Part shown: piece by piece, positions 1-7,746 of the stretch
How positions within the stretch are numbered: position 1 is the stretch's first letter
How the letters are laid out: every line of letters starts with the position of its first letter
Virus record (IMG/VR): IMGVR_UViG_3300044950_000174
Span: 1 to 29,682 of that record
Strand: one strand, 5' to 3'
DNA length: 29,682 nt
Source of the DNA: a virus
Made by a program: the position numbers and the translations under genes
Notes under the pieces: model-generated
Databases searched by the model: none
What the model saw: only the letters and a program-made list of their open reading frames with translations
What the model was told of the DNA's origin: nothing

Positions 1-1979
1 CCAAAAGATGCTTGTAGTGCGCTTTCGTCAATATCATCTTCAATGATATCTGAATCATCATTTGGTTTAGCCATGCTAGGTTTACCGTGTTGTGATCCTG
101 CGGGAGCACCTACATCTTTTTGTATCTTTTTCAATAGTTCTTCATCACTACCATGACCCAATTTATCTAATACTTTACCACCAAAAGTCTTAACAGCATC
201 CTTAACTTTATCAAACATACCTTCATCTGTACTCATTAAATCAGATTCTTGTAAACCGTTTTGTTGTAATATTTTAGTAATCTTAAAATATATATCTTTT
301 ACTTGGCTGCGTGTTTTAGGACTCATATCGTCCGGAGTAGCATACGCCATTACTTTTTGTAACATACCTAATTGATTTTTAAGTTCTTGTGCATCATCAT
401 ATGATACTTTTAAATCAGGTACTCGCTTGATATCATAACCAAATACTCTAGCCTCATCCATATCTTCTTCTTTAAAGATACCTAAATCTTTTCCACCCTT
501 CATAAAGTTGCCGCCTGGGTCACTAGGATTACTTCTTGCTAATTCTTTTGCTTTAACATCAAACTCAGGCTTCTTGCCAGTTGGTGTTACACCTGCATCT
601 TTTTGTAGTTTTCTAATTAGGTCTTCTTCATTGCCGCCGCCCAATTTATCAAATACTTTACTTCCAGCTTTTTTAACGGTGTCCAATATACCTTCATCCA
701 TACTACCCAATGAACGCTCTACTTGTTTTACCCAACCGCTTACATCACTTGAACCAATTTCTTCAACGTCACCTACAAAATCTGCAACATCGGCAATAGC
801 AGCCAATACTTTATCAGGACCGTGCTTTAATAATTCAGGATGTTGACGTATGATACGGCGAGTTATTGCACTTACTACTGGATCGTCAATATCATCTTCC
901 GATTCTTCCAAATCAAATGCTTTTAAATTCTTAGCATCTGTTCTAACATTGTGTCCAAGTGTTTCAGCACCAGGGGCTTCTGTTAAACTATCTGCCCATT
1001 CACTTAATTCACCGACTTCTTTCATCTCTGCTACTTTCTTTTGTAGCTTATTCAATATTGGCATTACACTTTCAATACGTGGATCTAATGTCTCTTGTAC
1101 AAATAACTCATTTAAGTTGTTTTCTTCAACTTCGTCTTCCATCAATGACGGTGTCCAGCTTTCAAAGTAAGTATTGTAACCACGATGACCAGTCATTCTA
1201 CTTAATGTTTCACGTAGACCTTGATAGTGATTGATACCTTCATTTACTAAACGTTGTGCAGATTCATTGAATTGACCATTACGTGTGGCACGAACAAATG
1301 CACCCATCTTTTGATATTCTTCTACCAAACTAGTAACGTGATTCCAACGTTCACCGTGCGGCTTATCACCTTCAGCAATTAATCGACCATATACTCTAGC
1401 GACACCTGGCTTAATAGTTGGAGCTAAGAATCTTTCACCTTCACTATTCTCTAAAAAGATTTTAGCAATATTACGATAACGTTGCTCACCTTCTTCAATT
1501 TGGCGAGTGTGCTGTATTACAATCTTTACATTTGGCACAGCGTCATTGTAGCTTGCCTTTTTACCCATTGGGTAATAACCTTCAGATATTCTTTCTTGCT
1601 TTTTCATATATTCCCTTTTTGCCATATCGTGTTTCAAATGGTCAACATTCTTTAACTCAAAACTCAATTGATATTTTTGAGAAAAACGCTTCAATTGATT
1701 TAAAACTTTATACCAAGACTCATCTTCCCCGTGAGTTTCTTCTTTTTCACTATCAGCTACCTCATCACTATAGTATATACATAATTTGTGCATTCCGTCA
1801 ATAGAGATAGTTACTTTACCGTAATCTTCTCCGTCTTTGATGAAGTTGAATTGAAATACTTCTGCTTCTTCAGGGGTAGGAATTTCCTTACCTGAGGTGT
1901 CAAGCATAGTAGGATCGAATCCTTTACTTTGTAAAAGTTCGAATAACGAGCGGTTTAATGATTCTGAATTTTTTGGCAT
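1..1979 (-). CDS. Large phage protein of unknown function, C-terminus cut by window edge
   Basis: An open frame runs without a stop from ATG at 1979 to the window edge, giving 659 visible residues that begin MPKNSESLNRSLFELLQ. I do not recognise the family. The protein is highly charged and mostly helical in character, with no signal peptide or membrane segment. Two stretches, about residues 426-466 and 582-626, are related copies: both run DEG..D.VK, then FDKLG or LDKLG, then an acidic turn, then [LI]QKD[AV]G. The gene starts 17 bases after the terminase stop, and a GATAAATA late-promoter octamer fills the gap, so late expression and a virion, head or packaging role are plausible by position. 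That is an inference. The start has no Shine-Dalgarno sequence. Confidence 0.8.
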   Translation of the reverse strand, partial: MPKNSESLNRSLFELLQSKGFDPTMLDTSGKEIPTPEEAEVFQFNFIKDGEDYGKVTISIDGMHKLCIYYSDEVADSEKEETHGEDESWYKVLNQLKRFSQKYQLSFELKNVDHLKHDMAKREYMKKQERISEGYYPMGKKASYNDAVPNVKIVIQHTRQIEEGEQRYRNIAKIFLENSEGERFLAPTIKPGVARVYGRLIAEGDKPHGERWNHVTSLVEEYQKMGAFVRATRNGQFNESAQRLVNEGINHYQGLRETLSRMTGHRGYNTYFESWTPSLMEDEVEENNLNELFVQETLDPRIESVMPILNKLQKKVAEMKEVGELSEWADSLTEAPGAETLGHNVRTDAKNLKAFDLEESEDDIDDPVVSAITRRIIRQHPELLKHGPDKVLAAIADVADFVGDVEEIGSSDVSGWVKQVERSLGSMDEGILDTVKKAGSKVFDKLGGGNEEDLIRKLQKDAGVTPTGKKPEFDVKAKELARSNPSDPGGNFMKGGKDLGIFKEEDMDEARVFGYDIKRVPDLKVSYDDAQELKNQLGMLQKVMAYATPDDMSPKTRSQVKDIYFKITKILQQNGLQESDLMSTDEGMFDKVKDAVKTFGGKVLDKLGHGSDEELLKKIQKDVGAPAGSQHGKPSMAKPNDDSDIIEDDIDESALQASF

Positions 1980-1983
1980 AATG

Positions 1984-1991
1984 TATTTATC
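1984..1991 (-). promoter_or_regulatory. T4-type late promoter octamer (GATAAATA)
   Basis: The minus strand reads GATAAATA, one base from the T4 late consensus TATAAATA. It ends 4 nt before the ATG of the gene starting at 1979. The spacing is so short that the message would be leaderless or nearly so if this is the promoter in use. Confidence 0.5.
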
Positions 1992-1996
1992 TAACT

Positions 1997-3544
1997 TTAA
2001 CCCATAACAGCATAGAAGGGCAATGGCATTATAACTTCATTGTGGTCTCTGATTTGGTTCTCTAAATCATAATGAAAGTCACTTAATTGCTGTAGCATAC
2101 GTGTAACTAATAAGCTAGCCATAATCAAGTCATCGGTATCACCTATTTTAGCGGCATAACTACCACCGTGTGCTACAAACGCTTTTAATTCACTGATAAG
2201 ACTACGACTATTTACAGTCATTTTCTTGCTCTCAACTAATGTTTTGAACTTAGCGCAACTTGCTAGTTTGCTTTTGTTAGTTGTATTGAATCCCCTACGA
2301 CCTTTACCTACTTCGCTGATAAAGATACCTGGAATGTTTGATTCACCATATTCGTTTAATGATACGATAGCGGCTTCTCCGATTCCATTACATTCAATAC
2401 TGTAATAGATGTTGTTGGGTTCATTGGTGCACTCAGCTATATGTTTGTTAATTTGTGCTAATAATTTAATCTGACTAGGAATATCTGTTTTATTATGTTT
2501 CCATTCACCTACTTGAGTAGTAGTATTTGCTTCAAAGATTTGAATAGCTGACGGGTCACCGCCTGTACCAAGACTTGGATCTAATCCTACACAATAAATA
2601 TTGCCTTTTGTAGGTTTCTTATACCAACGAACTTGTCCTATGCGACTGACAGGCTCAATGCCTTCCATTGCAATTAATGTATTTGGATTAATCAATGTCT
2701 CATCAGCAATAATGAACTCACAACCAATCTCTCGGTTGAAACGATCCTCACCAAGCTGTGACTTCATTTCGGCAGCCCACTTATCATCTCTGCCTGGCTG
2801 TTCACTCCAATGCGCTCTGTACGCTCTGAATCCGTTAACTCCTACTTCAGTAGTGTTACCAAAATCATCTTCAGTTTTGTTGGCACCTTTCCAAATGAAC
2901 GCAAATTGATCCTCGTCACTGTTTGGTGTGCTTGTGATAATAGCTTTACCACCGGTTGATAATGTAGGTGTAATAGCTGTCCAGAATTCTTTAGCGATAC
3001 TTGGTCTAACGAATGCAAACTCATCTAAGTATAATAGTGTAATAGACATACCACGACCTGTATTTTCAGTAGTTGTTGCACTTACTATACGACTACCGTT
3101 CTCAAAGTCCAATGATCCTTTGTTGTATGTTGTAACACCTGCTTTAATATGATCGGGACAGTTCTCGTATGCATAACGAATACGTTGCATAATCTCCTGA
3201 GCACCAGTATACTTATGTGCCGCAACTAAAATAGTACTATCAGGTACAAACATTGCGTACCAAAGTAGATATCCTGCGGCTGATGTTGATTTACCTGATT
3301 GTCGAGGCATTAAACTAATAGAGTAACGATAGTTGTGATATGTTTCAATCAGTCGTTTTTGATAGGGCCAAGGATGATAGACCATACTACCTTTAGTAGG
3401 ATGTTGTATCATAAAGAAGTTATCCATAAAATATAGATAACCTGTATCTGGGTCACAGCATTTGATAAAATCCTGTAGTTCTTTATCAGTTTTAAAAACT
3501 GTTTTAGTGTAAGGATTCTTTACTAGTGATGGTGCATTACTCAT
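1997..3544 (-). CDS. terL: Terminase large subunit (T4 gp17-like packaging ATPase/nuclease)
   Basis: This is the DNA-packaging motor ATPase and headful nuclease, which docks on the portal of the prohead. The N-terminal ATPase shows Walker A PRQSGKST (residues 80-87), Walker B ITLLYLDE (168-175) and the coupling motif IITSTPNS (202-209). The RNase H-like nuclease follows with acidic residues in GLDPSLGTGGD (D322, D330), SIECNG (E384) and GDTDDLIMA (about D470-472). At 515 residues it is shorter than T4 gp17 (610) but has both domains. The ATG at 3544 has no Shine-Dalgarno sequence and lies 6 nt after a TATAAATA octamer. A terminator separates it from the methyltransferase upstream. This gene is the strongest evidence that the window is a tailed phage. 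Confidence 0.96.
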   Translation of the reverse strand: MSNAPSLVKNPYTKTVFKTDKELQDFIKCCDPDTGYLYFMDNFFMIQHPTKGSMVYHPWPYQKRLIETYHNYRYSISLMPRQSGKSTSAAGYLLWYAMFVPDSTILVAAHKYTGAQEIMQRIRYAYENCPDHIKAGVTTYNKGSLDFENGSRIVSATTTENTGRGMSITLLYLDEFAFVRPSIAKEFWTAITPTLSTGGKAIITSTPNSDEDQFAFIWKGANKTEDDFGNTTEVGVNGFRAYRAHWSEQPGRDDKWAAEMKSQLGEDRFNREIGCEFIIADETLINPNTLIAMEGIEPVSRIGQVRWYKKPTKGNIYCVGLDPSLGTGGDPSAIQIFEANTTTQVGEWKHNKTDIPSQIKLLAQINKHIAECTNEPNNIYYSIECNGIGEAAIVSLNEYGESNIPGIFISEVGKGRRGFNTTNKSKLASCAKFKTLVESKKMTVNSRSLISELKAFVAHGGSYAAKIGDTDDLIMASLLVTRMLQQLSDFHYDLENQIRDHNEVIMPLPFYAVMG

Positions 3545-3550
3545 AGTGAG

Positions 3551-3558
3551 TATTTATA
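3551..3558 (-). promoter_or_regulatory. T4-type late promoter octamer (TATAAATA) for terL
   Basis: The minus strand has a perfect TATAAATA 6 nt before the terL ATG, just after the terminator of the preceding gene. It is the most consensus-like late promoter in the left part of the window. Confidence 0.65.
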
Positions 3559-3563
3559 TCCGT

Positions 3564-3587
3564 AAAAAAACGGCAGAGCCGTTTTTC
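3564..3587 (-). terminator. Intrinsic terminator after the methyltransferase
   Basis: A 9-bp stem (AAAAACGGC with GCCGTTTTT, 3-nt loop) lies immediately after the stop at 3588. On the minus strand it ends in a T run. The flanking A and T runs would let it act in both directions. Confidence 0.8.
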
Positions 3588-4277
3588 TTATTTGATATCT
3601 AACGGTCTTTGTTTAGTGACCATAATACAGTAGAACTTCTCTCTAGCTGTGTAATCTTCACCCTGTTCATTCTTACCCTGAATATCAAACTCTAAGTTAT
3701 TGAATACATTAATATCAAATCCACAACGTGTGATTAATGCCGCTAATTGATTTTGACCTAGAATACTATAATGATTTAGATTCCATTCGTGTTTACGGTC
3801 ACAGTCGGGAGCAGGAACTTCAATGTAAAGTTTGCCGCCTTGTTTCAATAGACGATTGTATTCCATTAAACTAAAGATAGGATATGGACTGTGTTCTAGG
3901 GCGTGACGTAAGAAAATGAAGTCAACACTCTCATCGTAGTATCCGTCTTTTTGCGGGATAAAACTCAAATCATATTTTGCAATTGTATGACCTTTACTTT
4001 CACACAGTGCAATGTCTCCTGGGCTTAATGTAACTCCAGTCACATTAGTATAACCACGTTCTTTCATTCCATCTAAGAAATAACCCGGACCGCATCCTAA
4101 ATCTAAGATTTTAGCATTTTTAGGTAAATTGAGTGGATCAACATATTTTGTAATCATCTCTTTAGTGAGATTTTCGTGCATTTGACTATTTCCCTCATCA
4201 TAAATGTGGGCAGTATATAGCCATTCGTTGTAAAATTTTAACTTGATTAAGTCTAGTGTGTTGTTGATATCAATCAT
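3588..4277 (-). CDS. Class I SAM-dependent methyltransferase
   Basis: This 229-residue protein has the SAM-binding motif I ILDLGCGPGYFLDG at residues 57-70, an acidic strand-2 position near VTGVTLSPGD, and a motif resembling HALEHS before the post-motif region, typical of the Methyltransf_11/23 superfamily. The acceptor cannot be told from sequence; small molecules, sugars or lipids are all possible. It sits between the candidate head proteins and terL and ends in its own terminator. A 9-bp inverted repeat (4276-4284 with 4307-4315) encloses the ribosome binding site TAGGA and the first two bases of the ATG, so translation may be gated by structure. Confidence 0.85.
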   Translation of the reverse strand: MIDINNTLDLIKLKFYNEWLYTAHIYDEGNSQMHENLTKEMITKYVDPLNLPKNAKILDLGCGPGYFLDGMKERGYTNVTGVTLSPGDIALCESKGHTIAKYDLSFIPQKDGYYDESVDFIFLRHALEHSPYPIFSLMEYNRLLKQGGKLYIEVPAPDCDRKHEWNLNHYSILGQNQLAALITRCGFDINVFNNLEFDIQGKNEQGEDYTAREKFYCIMVTKQRPLDIK

Positions 4278-4315
4278 TGAGAATCCTATAAATTATACAC
4301 TTACTTATTCTCAAT
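4276..4315 (-). promoter_or_regulatory. Inverted repeat that could occlude the methyltransferase ribosome binding site
   Basis: On the minus strand ATTGAGAAT (4315-4307) is complementary to ATTCTCAAT (4284-4276), with a 22-nt loop. The second arm includes A and T of the start codon, and TAGGA lies in the loop next to it. Confidence 0.45.
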
Positions 4316-4328
4316 ACTGATGGTGAAA

Positions 4329-4703
4329 TTATTTTTTATAGCCCTTAAAAGGTTTTACAATACTTTGGGTGTTAGTAGATGACAGTTCTTCACTATCCAT
4401 ATCACCTTGATTTAAATCTTTATATTCTAAACCGGCAGCTTTATATGCTAATTTAAGCATAGCTTGTTCTTCTTTAGTATAAGGATGTGCAGTGTTGTGT
4501 TTACCTACCCAACTTTCTGCAGGCATATCGATTGGGTTTATCCCGTCACTACTTGCCACAGCCATCATTAAACGATTTAAATCATATTGTCTATCATAGC
4601 TGTCTATTTTCTTTGAAAAAATATTTAAGCCGCGGGTAGATTGTTGTTGATGTTTAGTTATTTTACCAACCTTGGCTTCGGATATAAATTCATTTGCTCT
4701 CAT
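4329..4703 (-). CDS. Small protein with T4-like capsid-targeting N-terminus (candidate internal head protein)
   Basis: This 124-residue protein starts MRANEFISEAKVGK. T4 internal proteins carry a similar capsid-targeting sequence (MKTYQEFIAE), which is removed by the prohead protease at an I/L-x-E site; here FISE would fit such a site. The C-terminus is basic (KPFKGYKK) and resembles the tail of the next upstream gene (LKGFKGYKRR). The rest is a charged polar domain I do not recognise. Its ATG overlaps the upstream stop by 4 bp (4700-4703), so the two are translationally coupled. Packaging in the head and injection with DNA is an inference from the shared N-terminal tag and the location beside head and packaging genes. 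Confidence 0.72.
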   Translation of the reverse strand: MRANEFISEAKVGKITKHQQQSTRGLNIFSKKIDSYDRQYDLNRLMMAVASSDGINPIDMPAESWVGKHNTAHPYTKEEQAMLKLAYKAAGLEYKDLNQGDMDSEELSSTNTQSIVKPFKGYKK

Positions 4704-5077
4704 CTTCTCTTGTATCCCTTAAAGCCTTTTAAAGGGCTAGCTATACCGGTGTCAGATGTTTCTTCACTATCTTTACTTGTAACTAATACTTTACTACCCT
4801 TAAGACCCATTTCACCTAAAGCAAAATCAATATCATCGGCTACACCTGGATTCATGTAACCAGAAACTAATTGATTTTCTCCCCAAACAGAATCCTTATC
4901 CATTTTAGGTATATCACCATTACGTGCGGCCTTTGCACCTGCCAATGCTACAGCAAACCTATATTGCAAATATGCATTTTGATTTTGTAATTCTGGTATA
5001 ACCCAAGTAGAGGGCATAGGTTTAGTAATCCTGTCAGGCAAATCACTTTGCTCAGTTATAAATTCTTTTGCTCTCAT
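4700..5077 (-). CDS. Second small protein with capsid-targeting-like N-terminus
   Basis: This 125-residue protein starts MRAKEFITEQSDLPDR, sharing the MRAxEFI[ST]E tag with its downstream neighbour. The tag includes an I-x-E sequence that fits a T4 gp21-type prohead protease site. The body contains a helical alanine-rich stretch (FAVALAGAKAARNGD, about residues 42-56), and the C-terminus is basic (PLKGFKGYKRR). The middle parts of the two proteins show only limited likeness, so they are either diverged paralogues or unrelated cargo carrying the same sorting tags at both ends. It begins directly after the stop of the fibre-like gene at 5078. The molecular function of the mature part is unknown. 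Confidence 0.72.
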   Translation of the reverse strand: MRAKEFITEQSDLPDRITKPMPSTWVIPELQNQNAYLQYRFAVALAGAKAARNGDIPKMDKDSVWGENQLVSGYMNPGVADDIDFALGEMGLKGSKVLVTSKDSEETSDTGIASPLKGFKGYKRR

Positions 5078-5740
5078 TTAATTTTCGGTTGTTATGATAT
5101 CATTATTTTCTGTACCCATGACAGAATTAGCATATCCATTAAGAGCAATATCAACACCCGGGACAGGATCACCGAGAAATGTTACTTGTGATGCGATAAA
5201 GTGTAATATATATGCATTGGCAATTGGGTTAGCTAAAATTCTAACATTCCCACTACTTACATCCATATTGTATCTAGTCAATGCGTTACCCGCAAAGGTC
5301 ATAGCATAACCAGTGAATTTTACTGCGTCATTGTTATTTGTAAGCTGTGCTGAAATAGTAATATCTTGACTATCGGGTGTTCCTGGATCACTAGAACGAA
5401 TTTGGAACATACCTTGCGTAAATCTATTTGCAGGGTATTCATAGATAACTTGACCCTGAGTTACTCCGCTTGTATAAGTATTGCTAGTGTTTACTGTAGT
5501 AAAGAATAGATTACTAAAGTTATTATTAATTTTTCCAAATGCTACACGTAATGGATCACCTAAACCATCGTTGGGAGTTGCACCAATATTGATATACTCT
5601 TGTGCTCCGTATGGGCCGTCAGTTGTTGAGAATGTGAATAACTGTGGCTCTACTACCTCCAATGTTGTAATAGCTGACGCATTTACAATTTCCGGAGTAA
5701 TTTGAGGTAAACTACTTACGTTGATAACTTTTTGTGTCAT
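5078..5740 (-). CDS. Phage virion or fibre-like protein
   Basis: This 220-residue protein contains the block INIGATPNDGLGDPLRVAFG at about residues 51-70, followed by KINNNFSNLF. This signature recurs at the start of virion surface, tail-fibre and baseplate-associated proteins of T4-like and pelagic phages. The remainder is rich in Thr, Asn, Ser and Gly with alternating hydrophobic residues, consistent with a beta-rich structural domain (for example TISAQLTNNNDAVKFTGYAM). No enzymatic motif is seen. A GATAAATA octamer overlaps the preceding stop codon, and AGGAAT provides a ribosome binding site before ATG 5740, so this gene has a normal leader, unlike several neighbours. The exact location in the virion is not determined. 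Confidence 0.68.
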   Translation of the reverse strand: MTQKVINVSSLPQITPEIVNASAITTLEVVEPQLFTFSTTDGPYGAQEYINIGATPNDGLGDPLRVAFGKINNNFSNLFFTTVNTSNTYTSGVTQGQVIYEYPANRFTQGMFQIRSSDPGTPDSQDITISAQLTNNNDAVKFTGYAMTFAGNALTRYNMDVSSGNVRILANPIANAYILHFIASQVTFLGDPVPGVDIALNGYANSVMGTENNDIITTEN

Positions 5741-5761
5741 TATAATTCCTAGACTATAATG

Positions 5762-5769
5762 TATTTATC
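5762..5769 (-). promoter_or_regulatory. T4-type late promoter octamer (GATAAATA)
   Basis: The minus strand reads TGATAAATAC, overlapping the TGA stop of the lipoprotein gene. It lies about 21 nt before ATG 5740 and leaves room for the AGGA ribosome binding site, a normal late-promoter geometry. Confidence 0.55.
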
Positions 5770-6058
5770 AGTTTCCAAACATACCTTTGGGTTGCTGGAT
5801 GATAACTTGACGTTTACTACGTTGGATTTCTTGTAGTGCTTTGATAGCTTGTATCTTCACTTCGTTGTCTGAACTCTTAACCATCTCAGTTAAGGCTGCT
5901 ATACGTGCGGCTTCTGCTACAGTAGCATCTCTACTTAATGACTTCTGTGCTTCTACATAGACTGGATAGTTGTCTACTGTTGCACAACCTGTCAATAAAC
6001 ATAATGCTAATAATATGCTACTATTTTGCAATGTTATCATAGATTTTCTTTTGTGCAT
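5768..6058 (-). CDS. Small lipoprotein downstream of the spanin genes
   Basis: From ATG 6058 the product is 96 residues with a lipoprotein signal peptide: a positive n-region (MHKRKSM), a hydrophobic core (ILLALCLL) and lipobox LTGC with Cys25. The mature part is helical and charged (AEAARIAALTEMVKSSDNEV) and ends in GMFGN. Alternative starts are 6079 (longer, adding DGKIGT) and 6040 (shorter, losing the positive n-region). I favour 6058 for the signal peptide. It overlaps the end of the o-spanin gene in another frame and is probably expressed with it. It may be an accessory lysis or envelope lipoprotein; I do not recognise the family. Confidence 0.68.
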   Translation of the reverse strand: MHKRKSMITLQNSSILLALCLLTGCATVDNYPVYVEAQKSLSRDATVAEAARIAALTEMVKSSDNEVKIQAIKALQEIQRSKRQVIIQQPKGMFGN

Positions 6059-6284
6059 TGTACCAATCTTGCCATCCATCTACTTTTGCACTGCATTCCC
6101 AATACAATGAATAGTTATGAACAACTACCTTCATCATTTCAGTAATAGCTACTTTATCACCCTCAATCTTTTTGAGGTCTTCACACTTCTTCATTAATTC
6201 AGGAGTAGCATTAGGAAACTTTTGAACTACAGGAACTGTCGTAGAACAGCCGGCTAATAATAGAGCAATTAAGAGATATCTCAT
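6021..6284 (-). CDS. Outer-membrane spanin lipoprotein (o-spanin, Rz1-like)
   Basis: This 87-residue lipoprotein has an N-terminal signal MRYLLIALLLAGC with lipobox Cys13. The mature part (about 74 residues) has the pattern found in annotated o-spanins of T4-like phages: TPELMKKCEDLKKI, then a VVHNYSLYWECSAK segment, then GWQDWYN. It is proposed to sit in the inner leaflet of the outer membrane and bind the i-spanin to fuse the inner and outer membranes at lysis. The start ATG overlaps the TGA stop of the i-spanin by 4 bp (6281-6284), the usual coupling of spanin pairs. Confidence 0.82.
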   Translation of the reverse strand: MRYLLIALLLAGCSTTVPVVQKFPNATPELMKKCEDLKKIEGDKVAITEMMKVVVHNYSLYWECSAKVDGWQDWYNAQKKIYDNIAK

Positions 6285-6739
6285 TTTGTTGCTCCTTTGT
6301 TCAATTCAGCGGCTTGATTGTGTAAGTCTATGAACTCTTTAGGTACAGGACAGTTTTCAATATACTTGATAACTTCTTCTTTCTTAATGACTTCTTTATC
6401 AATGTACTTGATAATGTCACGACCCTTTTCACGGATGATTTTAGTCTTTTCTACGACTTTTTCTTGGATCTCTACATTCGTAGTAGCTGATTTTGCTTCA
6501 GCTTGTGCTACTTTGGCTTCCATCTCTTTAACTCTAAGTTCCCATTCTTTATAGTCGGCTAAGCCGCCCTCAAGATAGACACCCAAGACTAGCACAAGTA
6601 AACTAATGACTTGTATTGCTAGTTTATAAGTTTTGACAAAAGGAATGAATCCTAGGACGAATCCTGCTATTGTGCCCAAAATACCCAATCCAAAGATTGT
6701 ATGTATTGCGGCTTCGGGTAGTATTGATAATATCCACAT
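6281..6739 (-). CDS. Inner-membrane spanin (i-spanin, Rz-like)
   Basis: This 152-residue protein has two N-terminal hydrophobic segments (about residues 12-35 and 40-57), then a long charged coiled-coil-like region (about 62-128, rich in E, K, V and I heptads), and ends with NCPVPKEFIDLHNQAAELNK, a tail reminiscent of Rz proteins. i-spanins anchor in the inner membrane and span the periplasm to contact the o-spanin. The two membrane segments are unusual for a classic single-pass Rz but occur in larger phage i-spanins. The ATG lies 5 nt after a perfect TATAAATA octamer with no clear Shine-Dalgarno. No holin or endolysin is recognisable in the window. Confidence 0.8.
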   Translation of the reverse strand: MWILSILPEAAIHTIFGLGILGTIAGFVLGFIPFVKTYKLAIQVISLLVLVLGVYLEGGLADYKEWELRVKEMEAKVAQAEAKSATTNVEIQEKVVEKTKIIREKGRDIIKYIDKEVIKKEEVIKYIENCPVPKEFIDLHNQAAELNKGATK

Positions 6740-6744
6740 ACACT

Positions 6745-6752
6745 TATTTATA
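6745..6752 (-). promoter_or_regulatory. T4-type late promoter octamer (TATAAATA) for the spanin cassette
   Basis: A perfect TATAAATA on the minus strand, 5 nt before ATG 6739. It is back to back with AATAAATA on the plus strand at 6755-6762, forming a divergent late-promoter pair. Confidence 0.6.
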
Positions 6753-6754
6753 CG

Positions 6755-6762
6755 AATAAATA
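6755..6762 (+). promoter_or_regulatory. Late promoter-like octamer (AATAAATA) for the plus-strand radical SAM gene
   Basis: AATAAATA differs by one base from the T4 late octamer. It ends 8 nt before ATG 6771. No Shine-Dalgarno is visible between them. Confidence 0.45.
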
Positions 6763-6770
6763 ATATAACA

Positions 6771-7736
6771 ATGAAAAAACTGATAAAAATAGAATCTGTA
6801 AAAACTACTCCTTTTAAAAAAATTGATTGGAAATTAGGTAATGTGTGTAACTATGATTGTGCATACTGCTACCCACTAGAAAAAAACGGTAGTTTACCGT
6901 TCGTTGATATAGCTACAAATAAGGCAGTTGTAGACAAATTATGTGATATGTATTCCGGAGAAAAAATACTGTTCAATTTTACCGGTGGAGAGCCTACTCT
7001 ATATCCAGAATTATACGAACTGTTATCTTACATAAAGAAGAAAAATTCTGAGCATTTTATAAGACTCATAACTAATGGTAGTAGAACGTTAAGATGGTGG
7101 AATGAGTTTTTAGAAGATCCAGTAGTAGATAATATATTATATACTTTTCATTATAGTCAGGTCAAAGATGTTGACAAATTTATTGAAGTAACAAACGCTA
7201 TTCAACACAAAGAGATAGAAGGATTGATATTTTTTACAAGCACCGATGTTGACTTTGATTCAATACAAGAAAAATTTGAGTATATATCTGACAGAGTAGG
7301 GATAGAATGTCATTTGAAGAAAATACACGGACCTATTTTGAACAAATATAGTTCTTCACAAGAACAAATATTACAAACTACCCGTGTTAAACATGGAAAA
7401 TTAGCTAGTACAAAAAAGAAACATAATAAAGAGTTCAAACATCACGGTAAACTATATTACAATGATGGGACTGACGAACTTATAAAAGACCCTCAACTTA
7501 TTTTTATCAATAATCAAAACAAATTTTTAGGTTGGGAATGCTCTATAGGTATAGACAGACTGGTAATATTAGTTGATACCGTATATCGAGGAGTGTGTAA
7601 AGTTGGTGGACCAATAGCATCTATTTTAGATGATTTTACTCCATCAACTAAACCAGTATTGTGTAACATAAAAACTTGTACTTGTGGTGGAGAATTTTTT
7701 GAAACAAAAAACCAACGTATCGTAATTAATTATTAA
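6771..7736 (+). CDS. Radical SAM enzyme with C-terminal cysteine cluster
   Basis: This 321-residue protein carries the [4Fe-4S]-SAM motif CNYDCAYC (C26, C30, C33), the downstream FTGGEPTLYPE strand and LITNGSRTLRWW, all typical of radical SAM cores. The last ~75 residues hold five further cysteines (in GWECS, GVCK, LCNIKTCTCGG), which suggests an auxiliary Fe-S cluster of the SPASM or twitch kind. It is related to the convergent gene at 7747-8721. I chose ATG 6771 rather than an upstream in-frame start because the longer version would read through the divergent promoters and into the spanin gene. The substrate is unknown. It is one of only two plus-strand genes in the window. Confidence 0.85.
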   Translation: MKKLIKIESVKTTPFKKIDWKLGNVCNYDCAYCYPLEKNGSLPFVDIATNKAVVDKLCDMYSGEKILFNFTGGEPTLYPELYELLSYIKKKNSEHFIRLITNGSRTLRWWNEFLEDPVVDNILYTFHYSQVKDVDKFIEVTNAIQHKEIEGLIFFTSTDVDFDSIQEKFEYISDRVGIECHLKKIHGPILNKYSSSQEQILQTTRVKHGKLASTKKKHNKEFKHHGKLYYNDGTDELIKDPQLIFINNQNKFLGWECSIGIDRLVILVDTVYRGVCKVGGPIASILDDFTPSTKPVLCNIKTCTCGGEFFETKNQRIVINY

Positions 7737-7746
7737 AGGAACAGTA

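Noticed and set aside
508-1234. Plus-strand ORFs of 91-112 codons in the left region
   Set aside because: They lie antisense to the continuous minus-strand frame from 1979, have low-complexity Ser/Leu-rich products and lack ribosome binding sites.
6633-6770. Longer N-terminus for the plus-strand radical SAM gene
   Set aside because: The extension would overlap the i-spanin gene antisense and run through both late-promoter octamers. Homology with the paralogue begins after ATG 6771.
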